A stretch of 64,000 nucleotides of DNA from Falsibacillus pallidus (GCF_003350505.1 NZ_QQAY01000015.1:17375-81374), one strand, 5' to 3'. Positions 1-8,241 are shown, counted from the stretch's first letter. Numbers and translations are program-made. The notes: generated by a model from the sequence alone, not told the origin.

Positions 1-494
1 ATGATATCGGGGAGGCTTTGACGGGGGAAACCGACCCAGACAAAATACTGCAGCAGCTTGCAGCGTTTTTTCAGAGTGAAGGCAACAGGCTCAGCTTCGA
101 AAACAGTTATGTAAAAGTTGAGGATGGAGAAGTTGTCGGAATCATCATTTTGTATCATGGAAAAGACGCGGAGAAACTGGAGGAGCCGATAATCGCGCAT
201 TTACAGAGCAAATTTGGGGATGAAGGTGTAGATACAGATAAAGAGGCAGATTTGGAGGATTTTTATATAGATACTTTAAGTGTGTCTCCTGAGCATGGCG
301 GACGGGGAATCGGGACTGCACTTATCGAATGCGCCTTGTTGGAAGCCAAAGAGCGCGGCTATCCTACCGTATCCCTTAACGTTGAAGAAGAAAACACGGG
401 TGCCATGCGTTTATATTCGCGGCTTGGTTTCCGGGTGAGGAAAACTATCATGATTAATGGAAAGAACTATCATTATCTGGTTAGGGGAATTTAG
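1..494 (+). CDS. GNAT family N-acetyltransferase, 5' end cut off
   Basis: C-terminal part of a GCN5-related acetyltransferase, an enzyme that moves the acetyl group of acetyl-CoA to an amine. The frame is open back to the left edge, so the gene starts outside the window; a TTG at 18 would only give a truncated domain. The core motifs are visible: a beta strand reading DTLSVSPEHGGRGIGTALIE carries the acetyl-CoA binding loop (GGRGIG), followed by the LNVEEENTGAMRLYSRLGF segment typical of the last helix and strand. The substrate cannot be told from the sequence. It converges on the Nudix gene downstream. Confidence 0.85.
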   Translation, partial: DIGEALTGETDPDKILQQLAAFFQSEGNRLSFENSYVKVEDGEVVGIIILYHGKDAEKLEEPIIAHLQSKFGDEGVDTDKEADLEDFYIDTLSVSPEHGGRGIGTALIECALLEAKERGYPTVSLNVEEENTGAMRLYSRLGFRVRKTIMINGKNYHYLVRGI

Positions 495-522
495 ATGGGG
501 CTTGATTGGGGAGCCCCATTCT

Positions 523-954
523 TCATTTAATTAAATCGAATAACTCATCCGGAACTAATTTGAATTTAGGATTGGTAAAGTCGCTTATCGGCTTCCAAAT
601 CAATTTAAAGGTATGTCCGGTGTCTTCCTCTCCTATGAAGGACGTGTTTTCATAAAAACTCTTATCAACAAATTCGGCATCATAAACAAATACAACTTCA
701 TGTCCAAGATTGCCATTGAATTCAAAAATATTTTCTATGGTTCCTAAGTATTTTACATTCGTTATTTGTGCACCAATTTCTTCAAGCACTTCCCGTTCTA
801 ATGCTGCGGAGCTTCTTTCTCCATACTCTATACCGCCGCCGATCGGACGATAAAAATATTCCCCTGTCACCTCGTCAAACCCTTCGATGACCACGATTGA
901 ATCATCTTTCTTAAATGGACATATAACAATAGGACGAATTTTTGATACTCTCAT
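523..954 (-). CDS. Nudix hydrolase
   Basis: A 143-residue single-domain Nudix protein. The Nudix box lies at residues 39-61 and keeps the G-x5-E-x7-REVLEEIG pattern that holds the catalytic Mg ions, so the protein should cleave a nucleoside diphosphate linked to some group X. The rest of the fold gives no safe substrate; a cytoplasmic house-cleaning or nucleotide-sugar role is possible. The ATG lies 20 bases from the stop of the HAD phosphatase behind it, so the two minus-strand genes are probably cotranscribed. Confidence 0.88.
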   Translation of the reverse strand: MRVSKIRPIVICPFKKDDSIVVIEGFDEVTGEYFYRPIGGGIEYGERSSAALEREVLEEIGAQITNVKYLGTIENIFEFNGNLGHEVVFVYDAEFVDKSFYENTSFIGEEDTGHTFKLIWKPISDFTNPKFKLVPDELFDLIK

Positions 955-973
955 ATATTCTCCTTTCCAAATC

Positions 974-1513
974 TTATTTGAATGTCAAAAGCCATTTAAT
1001 TGCTTCATTAAGATCCTCAGCCACAAAATCCGGCTCTACTTCAGCCCACTTACCATGGAACTCCTTGTTTATGTATTGCTCATATGCTGCTTTTCCGCTC
1101 CCTGTTTTGACCAGGATTTTCTTGCATCCTGCCTCATGTGCAGCCAATAAATCCGTCCATCTATCCCCGATGACTGCACACTGTTTTAAACTCATTTGGT
1201 TCTCTTCAGCAGCCTTTTTTAGCATTCCTGGAGATGGCTTTCTGCAATGGCAGCCCTCAGAATGCTGGTGAGGACAAACATAAATTTTATCAAATCCAAA
1301 ATTTCCAAGTTCCTTTTCAAAGCTTAATAAAGTTGCCTCTCCTATTGAAATTCCAGGCTGATTGGTAAAAGAACAAACGAGTACTCCTGATGTTTTCAAT
1401 TGCTGTATTGACTCAGCCACACCGTGAAAAAGTTCAAATTCTCCTGGATAAATGACACGGTCGCTGCCGCCGAGAGTTCCGTCCCTGTCTATGAAAACCG
1501 CTTGTATTTCCAT
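974..1513 (-). CDS. HAD-IIIA phosphatase, GmhB/HisB-N like
   Basis: A 179-residue haloacid-dehalogenase phosphatase. The nucleophile motif IDRDGT is at residues 8-13, motif II is SFTNQPG near 49-54, and the acidic motif IGDRWTDL is near 115-122. A CxHxH...CHCRKP stretch at residues 80-92 looks like the zinc-binding loop of D-glycero-D-manno-heptose-1,7-bisphosphate and histidinol phosphatases. The fold and catalysis are well supported. The substrate is not, since no heptose or histidine genes are nearby. It sits just upstream of the Nudix gene on the same strand. Confidence 0.85.
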   Translation of the reverse strand: MEIQAVFIDRDGTLGGSDRVIYPGEFELFHGVAESIQQLKTSGVLVCSFTNQPGISIGEATLLSFEKELGNFGFDKIYVCPHQHSEGCHCRKPSPGMLKKAAEENQMSLKQCAVIGDRWTDLLAAHEAGCKKILVKTGSGKAAYEQYINKEFHGKWAEVEPDFVAEDLNEAIKWLLTFK

Positions 1514-1546
1514 GAAGAGTCCTCCTTTTCTATTTGGATTATTAGG

Positions 1547-2089
1547 TTAACTCAATTTATCCAGCAAGATTTCTTTATGTTGGGAAGATAATCGAATCAA
1601 CGGAAAATCCCCGCTAGTAATTAGTTTTTTAATCCTTTTTTGTTCTTCCCAAGCCAAGTCATAAAGGGAATAATTTATGATTCCTTTGTTATAGGCAACT
1701 TCCAATTCGTCAGCATCTTTCTCTATTAATTCACCTGAAGGAAGCAGGACGATATCCAAAAATAAATCATCCAAATAAGGGAGATCGTTTTCAATTGAAT
1801 TTTCGAGGCAAATATCGATATACCATTGAATTATTTCTCCATTTGCATCAAACATGGTTGTGACGGCATGATTTTTCCCCATAGGAAATTGCTGCAGCCA
1901 CAGGTAGCCATCATCAACAATACAGATATCCTGTTCCCCGTACTTCTTGAATAGTGGTTCACTTACTTTAATTGTGTTTAACAGCGTGATATATCCCTTA
2001 AATTCGTTCGTATTCAAATAGGTTTGTGCATATTTTCTTTCTAAGATTCTCTGCCACCCTGGACGGTTTCCAAATTTTCTTTCGAGCAT
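1547..2089 (-). CDS. DUF402 domain protein
   Basis: A 180-residue protein with the DUF402 signature in its middle and C-terminal half (YLWLQQFPMG, an acidic strand YLDDLFLDIVLLPSGE, then YNKGIINYSLYDLAW). Some DUF402 members are nucleoside-phosphate phosphatases, but the function here is not shown. I start at the ATG at 2089 because GGAGGAAAACC lies directly in front of it; an in-frame ATG 30 bases upstream has no ribosome site. Confidence 0.8.
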   Translation of the reverse strand: MLERKFGNRPGWQRILERKYAQTYLNTNEFKGYITLLNTIKVSEPLFKKYGEQDICIVDDGYLWLQQFPMGKNHAVTTMFDANGEIIQWYIDICLENSIENDLPYLDDLFLDIVLLPSGELIEKDADELEVAYNKGIINYSLYDLAWEEQKRIKKLITSGDFPLIRLSSQHKEILLDKLS

Positions 2090-2133
2090 GGTTTTCCTCC
2101 TTTCCTTTAAGTCATTCACGTCATTATAGGTAT

Positions 2134-2529
2134 TTATATATAATTTTCCTCCTCCAATTTTTCGAATAACCTGTCAGTAGTTCCAATCACGATTTCAACT
2201 CCAGACACATGGTAAAACGTACTTGTAGTTTCAAAGTTCATTACTTTATCATCAGGTGAATGGAGAAAGATTGGTTTTCCTTGACCCAATGCAATCCCTA
2301 ATTCAATATGACTTCCTTTGCCTGCCGGGAGAAGTACGATTATAAAATCTGCATCCTTTACTGCGATTCTTTCTTTTTCTCCTATATCTCTTAAATCCTT
2401 AATTGTTGATGCTCGGCTATTATCTGTCCAATCATATGTTTGGACATACCCCTTATTTTTTAATTGCCCACTAATAGATCTTACTTGCTCAATGTTTCGA
2501 AAACTTGATGCAACATAAAATTTTTTCAT
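2134..2529 (-). CDS. nucleoside 2-deoxyribosyltransferase-like protein
   Basis: A 131-residue protein of the nucleoside 2-deoxyribosyltransferase / DUF4406-type fold. It begins with the strand KKFYVASSFRN, has an Asp-rich middle (VKDADFIIVLLPAG) and the family motif GSHIELGIALGQGKPIFL, whose Glu is the expected catalytic residue. It may exchange bases on deoxynucleosides or cleave a nucleotide; the family contains both. It precedes the DUF402 gene by 45 bases on the same strand and may share its transcript. Confidence 0.78.
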   Translation of the reverse strand: MKKFYVASSFRNIEQVRSISGQLKNKGYVQTYDWTDNSRASTIKDLRDIGEKERIAVKDADFIIVLLPAGKGSHIELGIALGQGKPIFLHSPDDKVMNFETTSTFYHVSGVEIVIGTTDRLFEKLEEENYI

Positions 2530-2642
2530 TTGTGTACTCCTTTTATATCAAACAATTAAAATTTAATTATTGTGCTGAAAAAGTGTGAGACATTACTAAT
2601 AGTTGTTCCAATACCATTCACATCCCACACAAAAACATTCGC

Positions 2643-3389
2643 CTATTTCACTGCTATTATAGTGAATTCCCATGGTATATTTTCACCATTCCATACCCGG
2701 TGCTCTTCGAATTGTTTTAAAGTAAGACCAGCTGAAATAACTGAGTTGATGATCTCTCCTAATGTATAATAGCGCAGGGACACCTCTGGAAAAGAATCAT
2801 GTTCTGCAGCATCAAAAAATGATTTATAAGCTACATCACCGTTATGGAGCTCTTCATCGAAATATCCATGAATGATTGTATTATCCCTGCCTATGCATCT
2901 TTTCAAAGGATGAAAATCACTTAATATCATTCTTCCCCCGCTTTTTAGAATAGAGAAAAGAATGTTCATTAACCTCTCTATGTCATTAAAATAATGAAGA
3001 ACTCCACCTTCTAAATAGAGGATATCAAAGAGATGTGAATATCTGTCTAGGTCAATGTCATAAATATCCCCTATTACATACTCAATGTTTGTATTTGCAC
3101 ATTGTGCCAGCTCTAAAGCATATCTTTTATTCTCTTCTGAAATATCAAAAACAGTTACATCTGCTCCCAATAATGACAGTGGGACTGCTTTCCTGCCATT
3201 TGATCCACATATATTCGCAATCTTCATCCCATCAATCATGTGGAAAAACTGTTGGTGTTTTTTTAAGCTGGCTAAAGGATTTTCTATTATTTCCATAGCT
3301 TTTTCTTGTGGAGAACCGTCTCTTTTTTCCCAAAATTCGTATGCACGATATTCCCATGCCTTTTTATTGGTAGAGCTCTGCTCATTCAT
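2643..3389 (-). CDS. class I SAM-dependent methyltransferase
   Basis: A 248-residue methyltransferase. The SAM-binding motif I is degenerate (IANICGSNGRKAVPLSLLGA near residues 57-76), followed by the acidic ribose-binding strand VTVFDISEEN, an IGDIYDID motif and a late strand ILKSGGRMILSDFHPL. A small soluble molecule is the likely acceptor. A proline-rich segment (DSFPEVSLRYYTLGEIINSV) near residue 200 resembles that of other Bacillus methyltransferases of unknown substrate. It is monocistronic as far as I can see. Confidence 0.85.
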   Translation of the reverse strand: MNEQSSTNKKAWEYRAYEFWEKRDGSPQEKAMEIIENPLASLKKHQQFFHMIDGMKIANICGSNGRKAVPLSLLGADVTVFDISEENKRYALELAQCANTNIEYVIGDIYDIDLDRYSHLFDILYLEGGVLHYFNDIERLMNILFSILKSGGRMILSDFHPLKRCIGRDNTIIHGYFDEELHNGDVAYKSFFDAAEHDSFPEVSLRYYTLGEIINSVISAGLTLKQFEEHRVWNGENIPWEFTIIAVK

Positions 3390-3519
3390 TCTTTCTGCCT
3401 CTTCTTTCCTGAATGATTTGTTATTTAGGCATTTCGAATCCTAAATTCAAAATAATAAAGGTTTTTAACCGTTTGTTGTAAAAGTATATAAATACCCTTT
3501 ACATAAAGGAGTTGTATGT

Positions 3520-3699
3520 ATGAGCAGCTGGTGGTACAGCCTCTATTTCATCATTTTGGGGATCGTTTCTTTTTTCACAGGTGAAATCGTTACATTTGCG
3601 ATGCTCGGCTTAATTCTTATTGCACTGAATAATATCAATATTACGCTGAAGAAAATCTATCATCAGAATAAGCAGAATCAATCGGTTCCGAAAGAATAA
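3520..3699 (+). CDS. small two-helix membrane protein
   Basis: A 59-residue protein with ATG at 3520 and AAGGAG upstream. It has two closely spaced hydrophobic segments (about residues 5-20 and 24-39) and a charged C-terminal tail. It lies 18 bases before the next gene on the same strand. The function is unknown. Confidence 0.65.
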   Translation: MSSWWYSLYFIILGIVSFFTGEIVTFAMLGLILIALNNINITLKKIYHQNKQNQSVPKE

Positions 3700-3717
3700 A
3701 TGCATAGGAGAACTTAG

Positions 3718-4059
3718 ATGAAAAAAATAATCATGGGGTTAGTTGTAATACTCGTTATACTTTTTGCCTTTGAATATCAAAAACCTGTAATGACCTCCCT
3801 GGAGGCTGAGAAGAAAACGATAGAATGTATTAAACATCCACCTGAAGAGTGGCAGATCACCCCTGTTGATGTAAGTCTGGATGATTTAAAGTCGTTTTAT
3901 ATGATTATTAAGGCCAAAGAGGGTTTTTTCAACCAATTGACCAATCAAAGAGAAATGTCCGTAACAGCTGATTTGAAGGGCAAAAACCCGATGACGCCGA
4001 TGGTCCAATTGGATGCCTATACTGGAAAGTGCTTAAGGATTATTGGTCCGATGGAGTAA
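3718..4059 (+). CDS. small secreted or membrane-anchored protein of unknown function
   Basis: A 113-residue protein with an N-terminal hydrophobic segment (residues 3-18) that could be an uncleaved anchor or signal peptide, followed by a soluble domain. I do not recognise the family. It probably forms an operon with the 59-residue membrane protein just upstream and converges on another small membrane-protein gene. Confidence 0.65.
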   Translation: MKKIIMGLVVILVILFAFEYQKPVMTSLEAEKKTIECIKHPPEEWQITPVDVSLDDLKSFYMIIKAKEGFFNQLTNQREMSVTADLKGKNPMTPMVQLDAYTGKCLRIIGPME

Positions 4060-4065
4060 TATTAC

Positions 4066-4293
4066 TCATCGATCTTTTTTCATGTCATCCAAAGGCTTCT
4101 TTGAGATTCCTTCTTCATAAAATTCAATCAGCCATCCATTTTTTTCAACGATTTTATCCGCACACATCATTGCGAGAAAGAATACGATTGCTGGATGATC
4201 TGTTGACAACCAGCCAGCCACCAAATAAAAAAGAACCAGTGTTGTAACGAATAGTGGAATTAAATATGATAATCCTTTTTTCAAACCAATCAC
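4066..4293 (-). CDS. small membrane protein
   Basis: A 75-residue protein with two hydrophobic segments (about 9-28 and 33-45) and a charged C-terminus ending in KKDR. An AGGAGGTG ribosome site precedes the ATG. Its function is unknown. It ends 7 bases from the stop of the convergent plus-strand gene, with no obvious terminator between them. Confidence 0.65.
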   Translation of the reverse strand: MIGLKKGLSYLIPLFVTTLVLFYLVAGWLSTDHPAIVFFLAMMCADKIVEKNGWLIEFYEEGISKKPLDDMKKDR

Positions 4294-4362
4294 CTCCTGC
4301 TTCTCATTATTTCAAAAATATTCCATAAATTCAACAATCCTCATTACACAAAATGAAGTTCC

Positions 4363-4530
4363 AGGTGACTGTCACGCCCCGGTTTTTGTCAAATGGTTGT
4401 GGTTGATTTGCCGCTGGCGCATAGACAGTGGCGTTTGGCGCATAGCCGGGCTGCAGCGGCGCATAGGATGGTTTTCTCGCGCATAGGAATTGGAAATTAG
4501 CGCATAGACAACCAATTTTGGCGCATATAA
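4363..4530 (+). repeat. 21-bp-period GCGCATA array with leader
   Basis: A leader at 4363-4390 (GGTGACTGTCACG then CCCCGGTTTTTGTC) is followed by six GCGCATA-type units. Their CATA cores start at 4420, 4441, 4462, 4482, 4503 and 4524 (steps 21, 21, 20, 21, 21). The 13-14 bases between units vary. The array lies between a small membrane-protein gene and a GIY-YIG gene. The same leader occurs at 8271 and 40097. Confidence 0.85.
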
Positions 4531-4655
4531 CATGACTGTATAGAAAATCACCCATGTTTCCCAGCCATTTTTATCACAGAAATCAATTCCGGCTCATTTT
4601 TTTCATTTCCAGAACGGGAATCCATCATTTTAAGACGGAATTCCCCTCCACAACT

Positions 4656-4692
4656 AAAAAAATCGAGCATGCTCATGCATACTCGATTTTTT
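4656..4692 (-). terminator. rho-independent terminator
   Basis: Stem AAAAATCGAG / CTCGATTTTT around a 14-base loop with T-runs on both sides, directly after the stop of the GIY-YIG gene (minus strand); it could also act on the other strand. Confidence 0.8.
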
Positions 4693-4698
4693 CTCTTC

Positions 4699-5073
4699 TT
4701 ATTTGTAAAATACTTTGTCGATATTGTATTTTGCTTTTAGTTCATTGATGATGTACGTTTCATAGATTTCACGGTCCATCGCTTCGTCGACGATCATAAC
4801 GTCAATGCGGTACACTTCATCACGGTATTTTTTCAATGGGGACACGTTGTCTTCCAGATGCTTAACAACACGCTGTCTTAGCTTTCTTGCTTTCCCGACA
4901 AACAAGAGCTCGTCGTTGATGTTATAAAACAAGATGATGCCGCCTTTGTCCCTTGGAATTTTATGAAGGTCGATGAACCCTTGCACTGACTTGATTACAG
5001 GTTCATTGTCCGCTGGATTTTGCTGTCTTTCCGTAATGGAAACATCTACTTTTGGTATCTCAATTTTAATCAT
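4699..5073 (-). CDS. GIY-YIG domain protein, UvrC N-terminal like
   Basis: A 124-residue protein carrying a GIY-YIG-type nuclease fold in its second half: GGIILFYNINDELLFVGKA, then KLRQRVVKHL, and a final IYETYIINELKAKYNID helix with the metal-binding Glu. The canonical GIY and YIG are altered (ILF and FVG), as in several Bacillus nucleotide excision repair-like endonucleases. The ATG at 5073 has AGGGTGG eight bases upstream; the GTG 12 bases earlier overlaps that ribosome site. Nuclease activity is inferred from the fold only. Confidence 0.7.
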   Translation of the reverse strand: MIKIEIPKVDVSITERQQNPADNEPVIKSVQGFIDLHKIPRDKGGIILFYNINDELLFVGKARKLRQRVVKHLEDNVSPLKKYRDEVYRIDVMIVDEAMDREIYETYIINELKAKYNIDKVFYK

Positions 5074-5225
5074 TTTATCATCCACCCTATCTCTAGTAAC
5101 AATTCATACTATCATAGCTCAAAAGAATACACTAGGGCAACATCCGTTATGAATTTCCCTATAAATTGAAACTTTTTCCTTTTATATCCGTAGATAAATT
5201 ACACATAAAATGGGAGGAATGCAAG

Positions 5226-5381
5226 ATGTCAAAAAAGCTGGCGCTAGTTTTATTAACCCTGATGCTTATCGGAGTTGTTTATGGAATCATTTCATCTCAT
5301 ATTACTATGCTAACTAGTATCGGCATCCTTTTCGGAGTTGTATTGGTGGGCTTTAAAAAGAAATGGAAGCTGAACTCATAA
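5226..5381 (+). CDS. small membrane protein
   Basis: A 51-residue protein with two hydrophobic helices (about 5-21 and 27-41) and a basic C-terminus (KKKWKLNS). I chose the ATG at 5226 because GGGAGG lies just upstream; the reading frame is open further but without a ribosome site. The function is unknown. Confidence 0.65.
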   Translation: MSKKLALVLLTLMLIGVVYGIISSHITMLTSIGILFGVVLVGFKKKWKLNS

Positions 5382-5383
5382 AA

Positions 5384-5418
5384 AAATGCCTGTCCCTTTT
5401 CAATAAGGACAGGCATTT
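5384..5418. terminator. bidirectional terminator
   Basis: Perfect 12-bp stem AAATGCCTGTCC / GGACAGGCATTT with A- and T-runs outside, between the convergent small membrane gene and the AI-2E family gene. Confidence 0.85.
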
Positions 5419-5419
5419 A

Positions 5420-6589
5420 TCATTCTACTGGATCATCCACTTCAATTTTCCGGTCTGAATACAGTTTAGAATTCAGTCTGATGAATTGGTAGAGATGTGT
5501 GATGATTACTTTCAAGACAGCGTATCCCGGAACAGCGAGGATGATTCCGACGATTCCGAACAGGTTGCCGGCAGTCAAGATGACGAAAATGACGGTGATC
5601 GGATGGATTTCCAAGCTTCGTCCCATGATTTGCGGCGAAATCAGCTTTCCTTCCAAGAGCTGGACAATGACCCATACGATGGCCAGCTTCAGCAGCATGA
5701 ACGGCGAATCGATGACGGCAATGACAAATGCCGGTGAGATGGCGATGAACGGTCCGAGATACGGAACCACGTTGGTGACCATCGCAATGACGGCGAGCAG
5801 CAAGGCGTAGTCCAAGCCAATGACTAAATAGCCGATGAAAAGCAGCACCCCGATACATAATGAGACAAATATCTGACCCCTGATATAGGAGCTCAATGCA
5901 TGGTTCATGTCTTTCAGAATCAACTTGGCCTCCCCGCGGCTTCTATTTGGCAGAAACTTCGAGATGTAATTCGGGACATTTTTTCCATCCTTTAATAGAT
6001 AGAACAATAGGAACGGCAGGACCGCAACGGAAAGGACAATTTCAGTCACCGTGCCGACAAACGTCATCAGCCCGTGTGAAAAGCCCGACGCGTATTTTTG
6101 GATATAGCCTGTAACGTCTTTGGTCATTTTATCGATATTCGTATTGGCCGATTCAAGCCCCTTCTGAACATATGGATTATGTGAGAGCGTCTGGATTGAA
6201 TCCTTGAATTCCTTCCGGATATCCGGTACGTTGTCGACAACGCTTTGAATCTGATTTTTCAATGGAGGAATGACGGAAGACACGATTACGGTAATGGCGC
6301 CGATGATGACCACATATAAGAGGACAATGGCCAGAACCCGCTTGCAGCCTTTCCTCTCCAGGAAATCAATGATCGGGTTAAATAGATAGAAGCAGACTCC
6401 TGCGAGGATCATCGGAAGGAAGATCGTCCGTATAAAAATGATGAACGGTACGAGCACAAATCCGATTTTTGACAATGCCAGGATCGTCATACTTAATATG
6501 AAGATAATGATGGTATAGACAACAAATTTACTATTTAATACTTTCTCTTTAAATACGGTTTTCTTAGGATCTTTGTTCTGAAACTCCAA
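5420..6589 (-). CDS. AI-2E family transporter
   Basis: About 389 residues with the layout of the AI-2E exporter superfamily (formerly UPF0118): two N-terminal helix pairs, a long polar segment with amphipathic helices (about 105-165), then five or six hydrophobic helices including the conserved run VPYLGPFIAISP near residue 285. Members include sodium/proton antiporters and signal exporters, so the substrate stays open. The start is probably the TTG at 6589, nine bases from GGGAG; a TTG at 6598 touches the ribosome site directly. Confidence 0.85.
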   Translation of the reverse strand: MEFQNKDPKKTVFKEKVLNSKFVVYTIIIFILSMTILALSKIGFVLVPFIIFIRTIFLPMILAGVCFYLFNPIIDFLERKGCKRVLAIVLLYVVIIGAITVIVSSVIPPLKNQIQSVVDNVPDIRKEFKDSIQTLSHNPYVQKGLESANTNIDKMTKDVTGYIQKYASGFSHGLMTFVGTVTEIVLSVAVLPFLLFYLLKDGKNVPNYISKFLPNRSRGEAKLILKDMNHALSSYIRGQIFVSLCIGVLLFIGYLVIGLDYALLLAVIAMVTNVVPYLGPFIAISPAFVIAVIDSPFMLLKLAIVWVIVQLLEGKLISPQIMGRSLEIHPITVIFVILTAGNLFGIVGIILAVPGYAVLKVIITHLYQFIRLNSKLYSDRKIEVDDPVE

Positions 6590-6715
6590 TATCCACAACT
6601 CCCTATATAAACAACCTTTTCTCTATTTTACTTAATATGCATCAAATTAGTATACCCATATTTTACATTTCCCTAACTTACTTTCCTTTTGGTAAATGTT
6701 ACCCTACGTTAATGT

Positions 6716-6741
6716 GTTTATCAGGCGTCCTCAACGGCTAT
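6716..6741 (+). promoter_or_regulatory. SigB-like promoter of csbD
   Basis: GTTTAT at 6716-6721, a 14-base spacer and GGCTAT at 6736-6741 match the general-stress SigB consensus (GTTTAA, 12-14, GGGTAT) with one -10 mismatch, 43 bases before the CsbD start. The csbD family is a known SigB target in Bacillus. Confidence 0.6.
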
Positions 6742-6783
6742 TTAATACCTAAGCAAAAAATAAAACGAAATGAGGGATTTTAA

Positions 6784-6966
6784 ATGAATGGCAACGGTAA
6801 AGAAGATCAATTAAAAGGAAAAGGTAACCAGGCGAAAGGCGAAATGAAAAAAGAATGGGGCAAAATGACAAACGACCCTGAAAAGATCGTTGAAGGCGAG
6901 CATGATAAAGACAAAGGAAAAGCGCAAGAACATGTAGGTAAAGTAAAAGACGCATTCGGAAGATAA
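6784..6966 (+). CDS. CsbD family stress protein
   Basis: A 60-residue, very hydrophilic protein rich in Lys, Gly and Glu. It has the CsbD pattern: LKGKGNQAKGEMKKEWGK, an acidic middle and a final GKVKDAFG. CsbD-like proteins are small, probably disordered general-stress proteins with no known activity. The gene is monocistronic, with a SigB-like promoter in front and a strong terminator behind. Confidence 0.9.
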   Translation: MNGNGKEDQLKGKGNQAKGEMKKEWGKMTNDPEKIVEGEHDKDKGKAQEHVGKVKDAFGR

Positions 6967-6976
6967 GCAAGATGGA

Positions 6977-7003
6977 AAAGACGTGGACTCCACGTCTTTT
7001 TTT
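6977..7003 (+). terminator. terminator of csbD
   Basis: Stem AAAGACGTGG / CCACGTCTTT with a loop of four bases or less and a run of seven T, 10 bases after the stop. Confidence 0.9.
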
Positions 7004-7032
7004 ATTTAGTCAAAATTTTTCACTCCTACCCC

Positions 7033-7063
7033 TTGACCTCAACTCAGGTTTAGGTTGTATCTT
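7033..7063 (+). promoter_or_regulatory. MerR-type promoter with 19-bp spacer
   Basis: -35 TTGACC at 7033-7038 and -10 TATCTT at 7058-7063 are 19 bp apart, the overlong spacing that MerR activators correct by twisting DNA. The spacer region holds an imperfect dyad (CCTCAAC at 7037-7043, GTTTAGG at 7048-7054). It precedes the SDR gene, with the merR-type gene as second cistron. Confidence 0.75.
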
Positions 7064-7105
7064 TAATTTATCAACAAAATATCGTAATTAATGGAGGAAA
7101 TAATG

Positions 7106-7816
7106 ATGACAAAATATGCGTTTGTAACAGGTGCGAATAAAGGGATCGGATATGAAGCCGTTCGCCAATTAGCAGAAAAGGACTACCATGTATTCTTGGG
7201 AGCGCGCAATCCGGAGCTCGGTGAGAAAGCCATCGAGTCTTTAGGACTTCCAAATGTATCGCTCGTGCTTGTGGATATCTCGAATGCGGAATCCATCCAA
7301 GAGGCATTCAAACAGATTCAAGAAGTAACGGACCACTTGGATTTGTTAATCAACAATGCCGGGATTGCCGTGGACTTCAATATCAAGCCAAGCAAGTTGA
7401 AAGTGGAAGCACTTCGCCAGGGGTTTGATGTCAATTTCTTTGGAACGTTCCAAATGATTCAATCTTTCTTGCCGCTCGTTCAAAAAGCGGCCCGCGGTAA
7501 AATCGTCAATTTGACAACTGATATGGCGTCCCAGACGATGTTTGACAACGGCGAGGCTGGTCCTTTGAACCTTTTGGGCTACAACTCTTCGAAGACTGCT
7601 GTTAATTCACTGACATTGGCATTCAGCAAAGAATTCGGAGAAAATGGTCCTGAAATATTCGGTGTGACGCCTGGATTCACAACCACGGATTTGAACGGGA
7701 ATGCCCCTGGCGGCAAGACCCCTGCAGAAGGTGCTGAAATTATTGTGGACTACGCTTTAAGCGAAACCAATTATCATGGTAAAATCTTAAATAAAAATGG
7801 CATCATTCCTTGGTAA
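7106..7816 (+). CDS. SDR family oxidoreductase
   Basis: A 236-residue classical short-chain dehydrogenase/reductase. The NAD(P)-binding TGANKGIG is at residues 8-15, NNAG near 83-86, and the catalytic YNSSK near 159-163. A basic or polar NADP-selecting position (GARN) follows the second strand. It closely resembles the carbonyl-reductase-like SDRs of Bacillus. I start at the ATG at 7106, eight bases after GGAGG. The MerR regulator follows after 18 bases, and the promoter has MerR geometry, so the pair is probably an electrophile- or aldehyde-induced detoxification unit. Confidence 0.9.
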   Translation: MTKYAFVTGANKGIGYEAVRQLAEKDYHVFLGARNPELGEKAIESLGLPNVSLVLVDISNAESIQEAFKQIQEVTDHLDLLINNAGIAVDFNIKPSKLKVEALRQGFDVNFFGTFQMIQSFLPLVQKAARGKIVNLTTDMASQTMFDNGEAGPLNLLGYNSSKTAVNSLTLAFSKEFGENGPEIFGVTPGFTTTDLNGNAPGGKTPAEGAEIIVDYALSETNYHGKILNKNGIIPW

Positions 7817-7834
7817 TGCCGAAAGGAAAATGAA

Positions 7835-8212
7835 ATGAATTATACCATCGGACAAGTGGCGAAAATGAAGAATTTGTCGATCTCCCAGCTCCGCTACTAT
7901 GACAATCAGGGGCTCCTGCCTTTTTTGAAACGCACGGAAAAAGGCGACCGGGTATTTGATGAAGATACACTAAGGTTTTTAGAACTCATCCTCTGTCTGA
8001 AGGACACAGGTATGCCGATCAAAGAAATCAAGCAGTTCGTCGATTGGTCCATGAGCGAAGATGGGAACACCCCGGTGCGGATCGAGATGATGAAACAGCA
8101 TGAAGCGGCCGTGCAGCAGCAGATCCGAGAAACGCAGGAAAACCTCAAAAGGATTCAGGCCAAAATCTCAAGGCTTGAACGGGAGCTGGTGGAAGGGCGT
8201 TTGGATAAGTGA
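7835..8212 (+). CDS. MerR family transcriptional regulator
   Basis: A 125-residue regulator: an N-terminal winged helix starting NYTIGQVAKMKNLSISQLRYY (residues 2-22) and a long C-terminal coiled coil (about 80-118) for dimer formation. No Cys is present in the effector end, so heavy-metal sensing is unlikely; the protein resembles the AdhR/YraB-type MerR group paired with oxidoreductases. It lies 18 bases behind the SDR gene and likely activates the 19-bp-spacer promoter in front of both. Confidence 0.9.
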   Translation: MNYTIGQVAKMKNLSISQLRYYDNQGLLPFLKRTEKGDRVFDEDTLRFLELILCLKDTGMPIKEIKQFVDWSMSEDGNTPVRIEMMKQHEAAVQQQIRETQENLKRIQAKISRLERELVEGRLDK

Positions 8213-8215
8213 TAA

Positions 8216-8241
8216 AAAAAGACCTGAGGTGGTCTTTTTTT
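8216..8241 (+). terminator. terminator of the SDR-merR operon
   Basis: Stem AAAAAGACC / GGTCTTTTTT with a 6-base loop and T-run, four bases after the merR-type stop. Confidence 0.85.

Noticed and set aside
4418..4530. GCGCATA arrays as CRISPR
   Set aside because: Units are 7-8 bp at 21-bp period with 13-bp variable parts and no cas genes; CRISPR repeats are longer and spacers about 30 bp or more.
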